A stretch of DNA of 64,000 bases, from contig CM060732.1 in NCBI GenBank assembly GCA_030704615.1, positions 73,079,053 to 73,143,052 of the forward strand. The letters are read 5' to 3'. Shown here piece after piece: positions 1 through 12,192 of this stretch. A program made the translations under genes and the position numbers. Below the pieces are notes generated by a model. It was not told the DNA's origin. It was given only the letters and a program-made list of their open reading frames with translations, and ran no database searches. The stretch comes from Takakia lepidozioides. Taxonomy: Eukaryota > Streptophyta > Takakiopsida > Takakiales > Takakiaceae. Every line of letters begins with the position of its first letter. The stretch's first letter is position 1.

Positions 1-1990
1 CAACCCTGGCGCACCGATCTGCGAAGGGTGAAAGCTTTGGAGAGGTGTTCGTTGACTAGAACCCTACTTGAGGCACCAAACAGGAGAGTCTTTACCCATT
101 TGCAGAATCCCTGGGGTATGCCTGTCTTTTGGAGGGCTCCCATTAAGAAAGACCACTTGACCCTGTTGAAAGCTTTTTCAAAGTCTAGAAGCAGAAGCGT
201 TATGGCCTAGCTAGTTTTCTTGGCATAGTGGGGTATTTCCTGGGCGAGCAAGAGATTATCTAGGATGTACCTTCCCTTAATGAATCCTGCCTGACCTGGT
301 CTAATAATAGTTGGCAGGAAAGGCTGGAGGCGTCTTGCTAAGGCTTTTGCTATTATTTTGTATGCCACGATTAACAAGGTTATGGGCCTGTAATTGGCAA
401 TACTAGTTCTGTCCCCCTTTTTTAAGAGGAGAATGATTACTCCTTGCATCATTTGTGGAGGCATTTGCTGTTGCTGGAAAATCTGATTGGCCATTTCAGT
501 GAAATCTTTGGATATGTGTTTCCACATGGACTTGTAGAACTCTACCGGCATCCCATCTAGGCCAGGAGATTTTCCATTGTGGAGCTTCGATAGCACATCT
601 CCAGGCTCTAGGTTGGTGAAGGGGCCTTCCAAAGCATCCGCCATGCTTGGAGTGAGCAGGTTTGGGGTCTGCGAGAGGCAGTGCTATTGGGTGGAAGTCA
701 GGGGTGATAATTGCTGGTCACTATGAAATAAGGATTGAAAGTGAGAGAAGACTAAACTGGTCATGGCTTTTGGGGAGGATGTGGTAATCCCAGAGGTGTG
801 GTCTTTGAGGTTGGTGATGTTTTGTGCAGCTCTTTTCTGTCTGGTTTTGTTGAAAAAATACTTGGTCATCTTTTCTCCCTGAGTTGCCCAATTAATTCCT
901 GCATGCAGTTTGAGTTTATCATCTCTAAGGTTTTGGTACACTTCCATGTTAGCTTTAGCTTCCATGTAGGTATTGACAGTGGCTTCATCGCAGCGAGGGC
1001 TTTCCATTCTGATTTGACAGACCCTAAGACATTTAGTTAGGGCTTTGATTTTGAGCTTCCTGGCTTCCAAGATGTCTTTGCTTAGAGATTGACTGGCTAT
1101 CGTTGTGGCTTTTAACTTGGTTTGAAATCTTAGAATGGGATCTATGATGTCGGTACCCGCTTGAGACCAGGCTGTTTGTAAACCTTCTTTGAAGGCCGGG
1201 ATTCCCAGAAGGCATGCGTTCATCCTATATATTCCTCTTCCTCTCTTTTGATCTGATGGGATCTGCATAGTGGCTGAAATCTCCGCATGGTCAAAGCTTG
1301 CAGGGATGGGTTGTTGGAGCAGCCTTGTCATCCATTGAATTATATTCAGGGATGAGTAGAACCTATCTAAACGGGCCATCTGAAGATTTTGAAGATCTCT
1401 GTTGTTGGACCAAGTGAAGTGGGGGTGAAGTGGCTCCAATTCAGAGGGGGGATCAGACAGAATTTCTGTGAGACTGTGGTTCTGTGTCAAAGTCAGCCAG
1501 CATTGGAGGTCATCATTGCTATGGTTGATGGCAGGTGAGCCTCTACGGTCCTCAGCACATTCCACCATGTTGTAATCTCCAGCTAGGAGCCAATGGTCAA
1601 TTGTTTGGAGCTCTTGCATCTTAGAGTCCAACAGTGCCCATAGATGTGCTCTTTCTTGGCTATCATTTGGCGCGTAAATATTGAGGATGCCCAAGGATCC
1701 CATATTGTTTGGTAAAGAAAGGGCACAAAATTGTACCCTTCCCGGAGCCCATACTTCTTTGGAAGTATTTTGTGGTTGGATAGCTTGCGTAGATAGGATA
1801 GCCGTACCTCCTCTTGATCCCATGGAGTTTGGGGCCCAGTGAGCGGCCAGAGGTGGTCTGACAGGTTATCTATTTTTTGTTGGTCTTGTTTGTGCTCTTG
1901 TAGAAAAATTATCGCTTGCTGATTCAATTGTAGTGTGAATGCAGGGGAGTAACACGGAAATTTTTGTTTGGCATCAGGATTCGGCATTAC
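1..1990 (-). pseudogene. LINE ORF2: endonuclease and reverse transcriptase, partial and broken
   Basis: Body of an L1-like non-LTR retrotransposon ORF2, read right to left and running off the left edge. The AP-endonuclease part (about 1990-1400) shows the FLQEHK and GDYN motifs. The reverse transcriptase follows, with GKSPGLDG, then NYRPITLL, then the catalytic-Asp motif LLLLDFEKAFNRV near 170-210 and RRSVRQG at the edge. The frame is interrupted by a frameshift near 1850 and by in-frame TAG codons at 684-686 and 207-209; reading continues in the same frame across both stops. The second TAG lies just before RT motif A. The product would nick DNA and copy the LINE RNA into the nick. No RNase H region is visible because the element is cut by the window edge. 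Family assignment is strong, and the copy is clearly dead. Confidence 0.88.
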
Positions 1991-3955
1991 TACAAAGGGA
2001 GAGCCCTGGTGCTAATAACAAGGAAGGAAGTATCCATGCCTACAGTTAAATCCATATGCTATTGCGCTGCCAGGACAAAATGTGGCTAAGTCATGAAATA
2101 CGCCTTTTCATCCATAGGATGAATGGCTTTCATCGCTGGTGATTACCTTAGAAACGCGGGTCGAGGAAGCTTAGGGCTTGCTGGAGGGTAATCGTGCAGG
2201 GAACAGCTAGGTAATTTTGCTCAAGCCAGGAGAAGGGAGGCGGTGCAGTAATCGTTTCATGGCTTTGAAGAGAGGGAGTGCTGCAGGACGATTCATCAAG
2301 GGCAAGGGAAGTAATATCATGTACTACTGACAGAAGCAATGAAGGCATAGAGGCGGTGCTTCCTGTGATTTGACCGCTGAAGGTGTAGGAGTTGCGGGGA
2401 AAGCAGCTCGGTGGAGGGGCGGCAGTGCCGTCGTTACTCTCATAACCACGATGACAAGGAGGATGAACTTGCAAGGGAAACAGCCTGCTGCCAGGGAATA
2501 GGAAGGTGGGGTTGCCGACTTGATCAAAGGCTAGTTAAGATGATGGAGCAGCTCCATCATGACGGGCATCTGCCAGAGGTAGGGTGTGCAAACTGATACC
2601 GCCGCCATTGCATTCATGGTGCAATCGCCAGAATGAGGGCATTGGCTTGTGGACAGTGATACAGGTTATCTGTAAATAAAGAAGCAAAGAGTGAAATATG
2701 TAGAGCAGGAAGCTTTCAGATAATGACTGTCTTCTTGTTATCACATCAGATCTTAGGGTAGATTAGCAGAGATGGTAGGATAGGGTAGTTAGTTGGCAAG
2801 CAACAAGGTTACTGCCATAGGTTGAAACAGAGTTGTCATGACTCACGGAACGCTTGAATCGACGAAATATCTGAAGGTGGAGTGGCAGAGCAATGACAGG
2901 ATCTGACATGCATAGATCTTTGTTTTTACAACGTGGCATTCAAACGACAAGAGGAGTTAGGGGAGTTGCTGACATAGATGGTGAGGTGCCATTTCAGGCA
3001 GGCGATCCCACCGCTTCAGCTGGAGTATAAGAGAGCTAAGTTCATAGATGCAAACCTCTTCTCTTACTTAGGGATAGTTGCTATGGAATTCTGGTAGAGA
3101 TACTCTCAATGGAAATGAGGGAGATAGAAAAAGATTTTGGCAAATGGAATGGTGACTTCTGGAATTCATACCAGTCCTGGTGGTAGAGAGAAAGTGAGGC
3201 AGGGTGGAAGTTGTGTGGAGTGCTGCAAGAAGTTGGGAAGTCAGTTCTTAAACAAAGGATGCTTCCTATTTTGGGCGGATGTGAATGAGGTTGAGTAAAG
3301 AAGAAGTGCCCATGACTTACAATGAGGGCAACATGCATATAATTAGGTTAGGAAGTAGCATTTTCAGAGAGAATGAATCAGGTAGAAGTAAACCTGTTGG
3401 CTGCTGATTGCATGATTACTTAGAAGCATGCAGGGGCTGAGGGCTGCAACAGAGAAGATCACTTGAGGGTGATTATTGGTAGCCCATCTTGTATCTGCAA
3501 GAAGGGATTGAGAGGGTTGAAAGTGTCATATGTCCTTGATGCAAAGGGATGGGGAAAAGAGATCTTGAAAGAGGAATGGTGGATCATCAAAGTGAGGCTA
3601 TGTGTGTGTGAAAAACCCGGAGCCCGTTGTAGTTGAACCAGTGACCATAAAACTTGATGTGTATTTCATGGAACTAGCCTGCCAGTATTATGAAGGGATT
3701 GCCCTTCATGGGTGCTGGCTAACCTGATTTTGTGATAATGTATGTCTTGAAACATTTAGGAAACATAACCCTGGCATATGCAATACCCTGTTTACAAATG
3801 AGCCAAGTTATAAGTTTGAGAAACTTCTCAACCCCTGTCCATGTCTTCTCTTCCGCTGCGGCGTGGATGAGGGTACCCAATCTCTGATCATGAATAGAGT
3901 AGGAGTGATTAAGTGTGGTGTGAGTAAGTGTGTATTTGGGTAAGGAACAATTTAG
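1991..3955. other. Unidentified insert splitting LINE ORF2
   Basis: About 2 kb between the first codons of the endonuclease (ending near 3960) and its continuation (starting near 1990). Short ORFs on both strands (for example 2148-2474 and 3081-3338, minus) match no family I know and look non-coding. I see no clear terminal repeats or target duplication, so the nature of the insert is open: a non-autonomous element, or filler from a rearrangement. Confidence 0.45.
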
Positions 3956-3958
3956 GAG

Positions 3959-4099
3959 TTAACTAGAAGGGGATTTATGCCCCCTTCTTTTCACACTACA
4001 CAATAGTGGTGCGAGCCAAGTTGAAAGCCGGACTCTTTTTAAGGAGCTGGGATCAGATCCCAGACCCCTTACGTTCCAGGATTTGATATTAATCAACAT
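3959..4099 (-). pseudogene. LINE ORF2 start (endonuclease N-terminus)
   Basis: The minus-strand ATG at 4097-4099 begins a peptide with the typical endonuclease start INIKSWNVRGLGS (family pattern: K-x-W-N-V-R-G-L). The reading then leaves the family pattern and stops near 3959. The rest of the domain resumes about 2 kb away at 1990. The spacer of about 340 bp from the end of ORF1 (4436) to this start is normal for plant LINEs. This is the separated 5' end of the same ORF2. Confidence 0.7.
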
Positions 4100-4435
4100 G
4101 AGGGTGCCATAAAGGGCTGAGACCAGGGGTCTCCATTGATGGCCCATTGACAAAGAATTTTACCCTTTTGTCGAAGGGAAGGAGAGATTTTGTCCATGTC
4201 AGATTCGGGAGAAGGGTTAAAGAGTGTTTACTGATTGACTACCAATGGAGGGGTTTTCCATTGAGCTAGATTGTGGTTGCAGGTGAAGGTGAATTGGGAT
4301 TGGTCTGGGCTGAGCCTGGTGATGGAATGTATGGTAACCTTTTCTAGCTCTAGATAACATCTGGGCTATTGTGTGGCTCAATATTTTGAACCAGGTCTCT
4401 TTTGGTCTTTCCTGCAAAGCAACCAGCACCTTTTG

Positions 4436-6545
4436 CTATCTCGAAGAATAGGCTGGAAAATGAAACATGGGGTGGGTTTTAATCTTACTTGGAGTGAATA
4501 GATGACTGGGGGGGGAGGGTGGTACATTTACTTCAGGGACTACCGGGGGTGGAACTTCTGCTGCTGTCGGATCTTCTTCCACTGTTGGAGGTTGTTCTTG
4601 AGTGATTACTTCCCTTGGCGCCGAGACACTTGATGATGAAGAAGCTGAAGCCATCGGTGGAAGGCGTTCGCCATTGATGTAGTCCCTGGTCCGCTGAAGT
4701 TTGATTCGGTGATTTTCCTCTTCCGTGTCTTGTTCCAGGCATCTCTCCAAGAGCATGAAGGCATTCCTGAGGGAGTCCCTGGTTCTGATTTGCAGCCCAC
4801 CGGTGCCCCAGGCTCGAGACATAATAGCCTCATTGACCCACAATTGACCCTCTGGTGCGGGTGCTTGATAGACCTCGGCCTCTTCCATGAGAGCCAAGAC
4901 TTGCGTTGACGGTTTAGAGGTTAAACCCGGGTGATCTTCCCTGTAAGCTCCCATGTGATGTTGGTTGCGGCCGAGAGGTGGTAGTGTTGAAAGTGGTTGG
5001 TGAAAAAGTCGTATATTTTTCTTTTTATGATAAGGTCTGGGTTGCTGCCTTTTGGGCAGGTTTGCATGAAAGATCTGATGTCCGCAGATGTTACCCACAG
5101 GGATTCCAGACATTCTGGGTTTCCGGAGGTCATTAGGAAGGATGGAGGAACTTTGTTTATGAAGATTAAGGGTGTCACACAGGAGGCCTTGGGCTCATTC
5201 AGTTTCGAGCAACTTGCGAGAGCCAGCTTGGGGAAAGTTTGTAGTTGGAGACATATCCTTGCCAATACAGGGTTACTGGCAATCCCGGAGACCAAAAACT
5301 GGTTGTTTCTCCTTGCACCAAATGTGATTTGAGTACCCTGTTGCAGTTGCCAAAGGGAGAGTCCTTTTCCTTTGTTGGTTGCTGTTCAGTGTGTCCCTGC
5401 CTTGATCGAGGGATTTCAGCTTCTAGCTGCATTGGGTCAGTCCTCCTCTTGGCATGATTTGGTGGTGGGTTCAGCTTCAATAAGTCCTCCATGTCTGTGT
5501 TAATCTGTATCCCAGTTTTAACCCTTTGGATAGGCTTATCTGTACTCGGTGATAACTGTACCGGCGACTGGCCTTCTTCCTGCGGACTGGAGGGAGTAGA
5601 ATTCCCCGGCTTGTATGATCTTTTCATTTTCCTCTGTGGACAGTTAGCTTTAATATGGCCTTGCATGCCATAGTTAAAGCATGTTGATGAAGTAGTGTCT
5701 TCAACCAGTCTTGTAGTAAAATAGTTGCCCTCCTCGTCAATGGGGAGGCGCACAAAGTTCGGGAGAGTGTCCTCGTCAAGCACAAACAAGACCATCTTAG
5801 GGAAACCACAATCGTTGAGCCTAGAAGCAATGGTAGCTGACTTCCATGCTGGATTTTGCCTTATAAGTTATGTATCCATGTGTGGATCAAAAACTCCAAT
5901 GCATCCTAGATATTCGCCAAAGTGGTTGGCGATATCTGGCAGATTCATAAGATACTGATCAGGAATAAATGGAAGTGAAACTATTTGTGGCCCCCGCAGC
6001 TTATCATTCTTGTGTCCCATTTTTGAGGACCAAGGAAATACGTTTACATTGAATCCGTGGACATGGGGGTTGAACTTAGGGCATTAGCTGCAGTTTCTTG
6101 AGTTTCAAATTGAATAGAAAAGAAGCCCCTACCCCTTGCATAGCAGAATTGCTGCTTTAAGTCACCTGAACCCCCCTTGTATCTGACTGCCCAGTCTCTC
6201 ACAAAGGATTTACTAACCTTTTTGTCGGGGAAGTGTACCAGGATTCCGAGATCTTTCATGCTTAAAGTCCTTTTGAGAAGATCTGCCATGTCCATGGGGA
6301 TGAGGGGGTAGTCTCCCTGGAGAGCCTCTTGCGTGGATAGAGGGTCTAAGAGTCCATCTGTGATATCGGGGTCTTGTGAATGTCCTTCTAGCAGCTCTGG
6401 GTTTGGTTCTGGACTTCGATTCTGCAGGTAGATTGGCGCGTTTTCTGTCGCATTGGGAGGGGGATTCGGTTGCTGCATCTGTTGACCTTCGTGACTTTCC
6501 CCGCGGATGTCCGTCCAAGCTGCAAGTCGATCCCTGGGTTGCCAA
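4436..6545 (-). pseudogene. LINE ORF1: DUF4283-type RNA-binding protein with zinc knuckle
   Basis: First ORF of the same LINE. Segments in different frames (6545-6044, 6040-5199, 5113-4436) together show an N-terminal Pro-rich stretch, a DUF4283-like region (KMGHKNDKLRGPQIVSLPF, then the DCGFPKMVLFVLDEDTLP stretch), a zinc knuckle, and a Pro/Ser-rich tail. The knuckle is degenerate: C-x2-Y-x4-H-x4-C, with the second Cys replaced by Tyr. An in-frame TAA lies at 5870-5872, and at least two frameshifts join the segments. In plant LINEs this protein coats the RNA and chaperones reverse transcription. It lies upstream of ORF2 on the same strand, as expected. Confidence 0.8.
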
Positions 6546-8240
6546 ATGGCTGTGCCTTATTACGACCTCTCGATTGGGCCTGGTGGGCTTGGAAGTATCT
6601 TGTACCCGAGGATGGAAGAGGCCGTGGATGCTACTGATGTCGTGGTTGCATCCGTGTATTTAGATTTTTTTTTCTTACAAATGTGCTCTAATATTATTAT
6701 TTTTCTTTTTTTTTGGTTTCGTCACACATTCAATATAAATGTTACAGCACTTCTATATGTTAATTAGGATAAAACCACGCAACTGAAATGAATGGTTTGC
6801 CCACTTATCGAAATCTCACAAGTTTAACCCTTTGGTTTTGTGATGAGCAAGTTTCAAATTACTAATATATTACACTAGGGTCAAAGCATGTTCAGGTGTC
6901 TCATTTTGCTGTTACAGGAACAGATGTACGCAATCAAGGGCTAGGTATACTTCTTCTTTGAATCTGAAGTAGGAATATAACACCACAAGACTGTTACATA
7001 TATGACAAAGATTCTAAATCACTTTACAGATTGCAAATTGACCAAGATTAGGCTGTCATGCAAAGTCCTTTTGCGTGATGTAACAATTCCATCAATTAAA
7101 CATAACACACTAGAGGATGTTGATAGGACTTGGAGATGTAGCCTAATTGTCATGTACATTGACTCCATCTAGGCTTTAGATGTCTGGGTACTACTTCATG
7201 ATGGACTTAGAGGATCCTTGGGTGCAATGACCCTCTACTAGAAAATAATCTAACCACTTTGTTCCATGTAATGACACCTTTAGGAGCGCCAACGAAAAGG
7301 ACATGAAATCTTTGTCAAAATGACACAATGTCTTAAGAGAAAGTGTAAGGCTCCAAGCATATAAAAGCACTATGTACTAAATTGAATGACCTGAGCCTCC
7401 CCTCATGCACATATTCATCGTTTTTCCTGGTTGATTTCATTTGAATTAAATTTGATTTAAAAAGAATTATATATATATATATAACAATGACCAATGATCT
7501 TTTGCAAATTTCATCCTTGGACGTTATAATGAATCCTTATAATTTTTTTTTATGAAATCTAACATGCAGTATGGCTCCAAATCGCAAGTCCTTTTCACAG
7601 CGCTGGTACGTTACATGCTCCAACCGCCATGGAAGCTGAAGTGGAGCTCTATGCAAATGAGTACAAAGGTGAGAGAGACAATAGTAATGAGCCCTCCAAT
7701 CTTTGAGCGCATGCTAGCCTTGTCTTCTTAAGTCCATGTGAGTCGAGCAGACTTAAAATGCCGTTCGCGGCGCTCGCAGGATGACAACCACCGGTGGTTA
7801 CAGGTGACATGAATTTTAACCTACGACTCTAGGTAATGAAGATGATGATGATCGAATGGCAACAGGCCACGTCCCAGACACACTTCATTGCACCTCGTGA
7901 GCGTCCGAATTAGACGTTCTTTTGGCGGTGACTCCACTCCTTGCTGCTGGACTCGTCTCTCTTCACCACCGTCCTTCGACTTCTCCCTGCAGTCTGTCTA
8001 CAGTGTGCATGCTTATCATCTCTTTTCCTACGTAGTCATAGTGTGTTCAGAGTATGAAAGGTCCTTCTTATGTTAGTGTAGTCATTTTACTTCTGTAGAT
8101 CCAACAAACATTTGGCCCAGGGTTCATTGTTGTGTGAGGGTTTTCAAATTAGCACTCTCCGATATCTTCACTGGAAACATCTGAAGTGGGAAAAGTACTC
8201 CAGAGCTGACTATAGCGCGTAGGGGTCCTGATGCTGAAAT
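6546..8240. other. No gene seen; interspersed repeat and AT microsatellite
   Basis: No supportable coding region. 6690-6890 resembles 28355-28475 in the same orientation, and the stretch near 6873-6910 is repeated inverted at 27479-27516, so this is probably a dispersed AT-rich element. A short (AT)n tract lies near 7469-7483. The last 100 bp before 8241 could hold the promoter and 5' leader of the next ORF, but I see no clear TATA box. Confidence 0.5.
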
Positions 8241-9602
8241 ATGCCGCGCATATATGCGCTCAGGTTGAATGCTCGACAGTTTGATACACGGAGAGATTGC
8301 TATTGTGGCCTAGTCGTGACAGAGATAGTCTGCAAGTATCTAGTGTGTGAGAGTTGCAAAAGGCGTGGTGACTGCGCCTATTGTGAACCAACCAACTTTA
8401 TGGATGTCAACGACGACATGGACGACACTGTAGGTCCTGAGATCATGGAAAAAGTCTTAGCTCCGGATTTTGATTTCTTCACCATAGGTCTCCAGGGATA
8501 CCCATTGTGGTATTTTCGTGATGTTATGAAGCTCTGCAGTGTAGGGTTGGACCCTAGAAAAGACTTTGCTGGAGATAACGACGAGTACCCAACTTACTCC
8601 GACTGTGTGAAATTGTGGGGCCCAAAAGATCGGAATGGATTCAAGTACAAGAACAATCGCAGTACACTGTTGAGGAGGGAGGTGGAGGAGCTGTATACAA
8701 GGATATACCTGCGGGCCACCGTCCAGAACAATGTGTTGGGTCTCCAATTTGCCAAAGGATTTGTGGCTCAGCGGAACAGTGGAGTGCTGATTGATTGGGC
8801 AAGGTTTGCAGTGGAAACTAGCAAGATGCAAGCTGCGAAGTACAAAGATGTCACCTCTCGTGAGCCTTCCTGTCCAGGGATCATGGAAAGACAAAATGCG
8901 TTTTTGTCTGAATTAAGGCGAACCAAGAAGTGGCCCGAGGTGCGGTCTGGCATGACTCGACAACCTCCACCAAAAGTTGCGGTCAACATTGTCAACCGGT
9001 CAAGTCCCATCGACCACCACTCCCGGTTCTCCACACTACTGAACACAGAGATTGAGGACATACAAGAGTTGGTGGCCATGAAAGAGCAGGAAATTGAGGG
9101 TGCAAACAAGAAGATCCAGAACTACACTGGTGTACATGATACTGAACTGGAGAAGGTCAAGGTGTTGCGAGCTCAGATGCGGGATAGACAATCGCTGATG
9201 GAGCGTGAGAATGTTGCTTTCAACTCCAAAAAGTCGGAGCTCCATACTCGAGAATCCGCCCAGAGAGACACAGGCAGGCGGCTGGAGCAATGCCAAAGTG
9301 TTTTGCAGGAGGCGCTAAGGCACCATGACCCTAATACTGGAAAAATTGTGGACTTAAAGGTGCAGGCGGAGACTAATCGGAAAAGCTTGCACTCCCAAAC
9401 TGAATGTGTTGCCCAACTACAAAGCGAATTGGCAGAGGCAATGGTCTTGCAACGTTTTTACCTTAAGCATGTGCAGGAGATCGAGGGAAGTTATAAAGAT
9501 GCCTCTAGTCTTCTCGAAGACCAGCAAAATCGAATTTCGAAGGCAACACATGTCAAGGAGGTTTGCGAGAAGGAGAAGCAATGTTTGTGTGGTACTTTCT
9601 AG
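8241..9602 (+). CDS. Unrecognised 453-residue Cys-rich and coiled-coil protein
   Basis: The longest undisrupted ORF in the window, ATG to TAG in one exon. I do not recognise the family. Residues 20-48 hold seven cysteines spaced C-x-C-x8-C-x4-C-x2-C-x5-C-x2-C, which suggests a metal-binding fold. Residues about 60-260 look globular (with PLWYFRDVMKLCSVGLDPRKDF and the FAKGFVAQRNSGVLIDW region). From about 275 to the end the sequence is charged and heptad-like (ELVAMKEQEIEGANKKIQ, LEKVKVLRAQMRDRQS), predicting a long coiled coil. No signal peptide or membrane segment is evident. It could be a host gene, or an element protein linked to the Cys-rich remnant at 10284. The lack of any stop in 1.36 kb contrasts with its neighbours and suggests recent constraint or a young copy. 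Confidence 0.6.
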   Translation: MPRIYALRLNARQFDTRRDCYCGLVVTEIVCKYLVCESCKRRGDCAYCEPTNFMDVNDDMDDTVGPEIMEKVLAPDFDFFTIGLQGYPLWYFRDVMKLCSVGLDPRKDFAGDNDEYPTYSDCVKLWGPKDRNGFKYKNNRSTLLRREVEELYTRIYLRATVQNNVLGLQFAKGFVAQRNSGVLIDWARFAVETSKMQAAKYKDVTSREPSCPGIMERQNAFLSELRRTKKWPEVRSGMTRQPPPKVAVNIVNRSSPIDHHSRFSTLLNTEIEDIQELVAMKEQEIEGANKKIQNYTGVHDTELEKVKVLRAQMRDRQSLMERENVAFNSKKSELHTRESAQRDTGRRLEQCQSVLQEALRHHDPNTGKIVDLKVQAETNRKSLHSQTECVAQLQSELAEAMVLQRFYLKHVQEIEGSYKDASSLLEDQQNRISKATHVKEVCEKEKQCLCGTF

Positions 9603-10283
9603 GAGAACCTTCCCCTTACACATTCATCATTTTTGCTGATGCCCTCAAATGTTTGTGTATCCAAATTCCATTTAGGCAGTGATAGTAACACTGGCATCAT
9701 TCTTGCCGTGGAAAGTACAATTTGTTGCTCTGCCATTGGAATTAATGTTGTACTGTGAAATATACTTCACAAAATTTGTGTGAATGAGGTCACCCCTGCT
9801 TAGTGCAGTGTGAAAGGGGAAAGAAGTCTGTGATCCCAAACATGATATGGAAATTAACATGATATGGAAACAAGTTTGTACCAACATTTTTGGGCTCTCA
9901 CTTGGAGCTCATACAGAAAACTCTGATTGTTCGTACGGTACCAATGTGTACGCATACAGGGATTGCCTCTAATTTGTCAGGTAGATTCTCATAAAAGTAT
10001 GGTCGTAGTTTTGTGTGACTCTGACTTTCATTCTCTGTCTGCACTCAAGAACTCCATCTCAAAGCAGCAACCTTTGGCATAGAGTGGTGATCCGACACAC
10101 TTTGAAATAGAGAGCATGCCCTTCAAGAAACTGAAGATATACTATACACTGCAATAGGATCATTTTTCTAGGCCATAGTGAGGTAGTGACATGTGGTCTG
10201 TACACTTTTTTGTTTGTCAGCTTCTTGTATTCAGGTTGTAACAGTGGATGTTTGTGTGAACTGAGACTAAGCATTGTTGGGGT
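9603..10283. other. No gene seen
   Basis: AT-leaning spacer after the 453-residue ORF. It might be a 3' untranslated region and intron if the Cys-rich segment at 10284 belongs to the same gene, but I cannot show a splice junction. Confidence 0.4.
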
Positions 10284-10668
10284 GTGGCAGAGCAAATCCA
10301 GAAGATGAAGGATGGGACACATGTAAAGACCGTGCCCATGCCCATCCTTCATCCACCATGCCAGACAACGCCACAAGCCACCATTGCATTGAATGCATGT
10401 CCTGTTTGCAAAGGATGGTATCCTTACTGGGATGTGGTGGCCCTATCCTGCAGATGCACATATCACCCTACTATCTTGGAATGCATCTACAGGGCTCAAA
10501 TAAGTGTGCCCATGTTTCATGTGGGCAACTCCTCCATCCTGAATGGTGGAAATCGTTTGGGTATGGCCCCATGCATCCTGAAGTGAAGGCCAGCTCTGCT
10601 GCTGTTCAAGTGCCTGCAAAACAACGAAGGTGGATGCAAATGAGGAAGGCCCGACAGGAACTGAAAGG
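10284..10668 (+). pseudogene. Remnant of a Cys/His-rich zinc-binding domain
   Basis: One frame gives ACPVCKGWYPYWDVV followed by SCRCTYHP. A second frame, from about 10490, gives KCAHVSCGQLLHPEWWKSFGYG. Joined across a frameshift near 10470-10490 this would give a C-x2-C, C-x-C, H and C-x4-C arrangement like a treble-clef or RING-related zinc domain, ending in a Gln/Lys-rich tail before a possible splice donor near 10668. Such a C-terminal module could belong with the coiled-coil ORF upstream on the same strand, but that is a guess. The frame break makes this copy probably inactive. Confidence 0.35.
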
Positions 10669-10720
10669 TATTTTCCTTCTTGTGTGTTTTAGTGCTTGCA
10701 AAGGGTTTTTCATTTATTTA

Positions 10721-11032
10721 CCAGAATGTTGGCAATGAACTTCAGGTGTTTGCAGGGTCAGGGATGACTGAACTTCAGGTGAGATTTACATATGAGTTAT
10801 GGCAAGTCGTGCTGCTCATTTTCCAGATTGTTAGCAATGAACATTAGGCGTATGCAAGGTCAGCTATGACAGTAGTCGATTTTTTTTTTTTGACATATGA
10901 TTTCTGGCAAGTCATGCTGGTCCCTTTCCAGGTATGGTTAATGAACTTCAGTTGTTTCCAAGGACAACGATGAGAATAGTCCAGTTTTTTTCTGCCCTAT
11001 GAAATATGGCAAGTCATGCTCCTTCCTTTCCA
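10721..11032. repeat. Tandem repeat, three copies of about 103 bp
   Basis: Copies start at 10721, 10823 and 10928, and the next phase point is 11030. Each copy begins CCAG, contains AATGAAC and a GTCA-type block, then a T-rich run, and ends with GGCAAGTC(A/G)TGCT. The periods are 102, 105 and 102 bases. No coding potential. Confidence 0.75.
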
Positions 11033-11526
11033 TTGTCCTTCATTTCCTTTACTGTAGGGTCTTTTCCGGCTGTCATGGCGTTAGTGTGGAATTCTAACTC
11101 CTTTCCAGTACATGAACTCATTACAGATCCTCAAGTACTACAAGTCTGGCATCTCATTTCTTGTCACGAGTGTTGCTTAGGGTTGTTTTCCGTCATGTTG
11201 TGTCATTGTTTGTAGTTTCATGTTCCTTCAGGTCATGGTAAGGGATTGGGTTCATTGTATCATGGGTGTCATAGAATTTGTCATGGTATAATATGTCATC
11301 GAATGTCATGCTTGATGTAGGGCACTCCTTTCAGGTCATAATGTCATTCCCTTCCATTCCATGATGTCATTTTCATAGATCTCATTTCCTTCATTTCATT
11401 AACATGGCATGGTGTTTAGGCTTCATTACAGGTAAGGATGGGCACAACCTTTAACATAGATTGGCATAACTGGAGAGTGGGCATGGTTGCAAGGAATTGA
11501 GAAATGACATAACATAATTAAACCCT
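11033..11526. other. Non-coding, GTCAT-rich stretch
   Basis: No gene seen. The words GTCAT and TCATG recur many times between 11220 and 11420, giving a low-complexity, weakly repetitive sequence. Confidence 0.4.
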
Positions 11527-12192
11527 GTGCATTGTTATTTAATTGCAGGTGATGGATTACCAGCAAAGCAAGAAGCTTCCAGCGGAGTTGCATCTGAGCT
11601 TCATATTCCGCCTCTTACCAATGTGTTGCAGGCTCAACTTACATTTCAAATGGACACTCCATGTGGTGGGGATGATATGATACAACCTGAGACCCAGCTG
11701 GCACATGGACCTGTTGTCACCACACATTCATCTGAAAGGAGCTCATACACTGCCACAGGCTCTGATTTAGACAGCAGCCACTCAGAGCATGGACAACCAA
11801 GGTCAGGACTGAAGGCCTCACCTAAGGCAGTCCACATGCCACCTGAGCTTCACCCTCCTCCCACTGAAATCCTATCACAGGCTCCAACACTTATCACCCT
11901 ACCAGTGGCCACAGCTGCTGTCAACATGGGATTGACGAACAAGGACGGGAAATCGGCTGTGGTTCCACCATTACCTGAGCAAACAGTGGTTACAGAGGGA
12001 AATCCCCCCACCTACATGGAGCCAGTAGCAGTTCAAGGGGCGAAAGATAGGCACAAGGACCACAAGCATAGGAGTGATAGAAAAGAACACCGCCACCATC
12101 GAAAGAGGCAAAAGAGCAGTGATGAACGGACATTCCCTTCCTGGCTGGAGTCTGAGCTTGAGGGTATTGCTGTCACCCCTCACAAATCCTAG
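11527..12192 (+). CDS. Hypothetical low-complexity ORF, 221 residues
   Basis: Open frame rich in Pro, Thr and Ser, ending in a His/Lys/Arg block (about residues 173-195, RHKDHKHRSDRKEHRHHRKR) that resembles a nuclear localisation signal. A TTTAATTGCAG acceptor-like site lies just inside the frame near 11550, so this may be an internal exon rather than a whole gene. No recognised domain. It shares its strand with the remnants at 10284 and 12541 and could be part of one decayed multi-exon gene. Confidence 0.3.
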   Translation: MHCYLIAGDGLPAKQEASSGVASELHIPPLTNVLQAQLTFQMDTPCGGDDMIQPETQLAHGPVVTTHSSERSSYTATGSDLDSSHSEHGQPRSGLKASPKAVHMPPELHPPPTEILSQAPTLITLPVATAAVNMGLTNKDGKSAVVPPLPEQTVVTEGNPPTYMEPVAVQGAKDRHKDHKHRSDRKEHRHHRKRQKSSDERTFPSWLESELEGIAVTPHKS

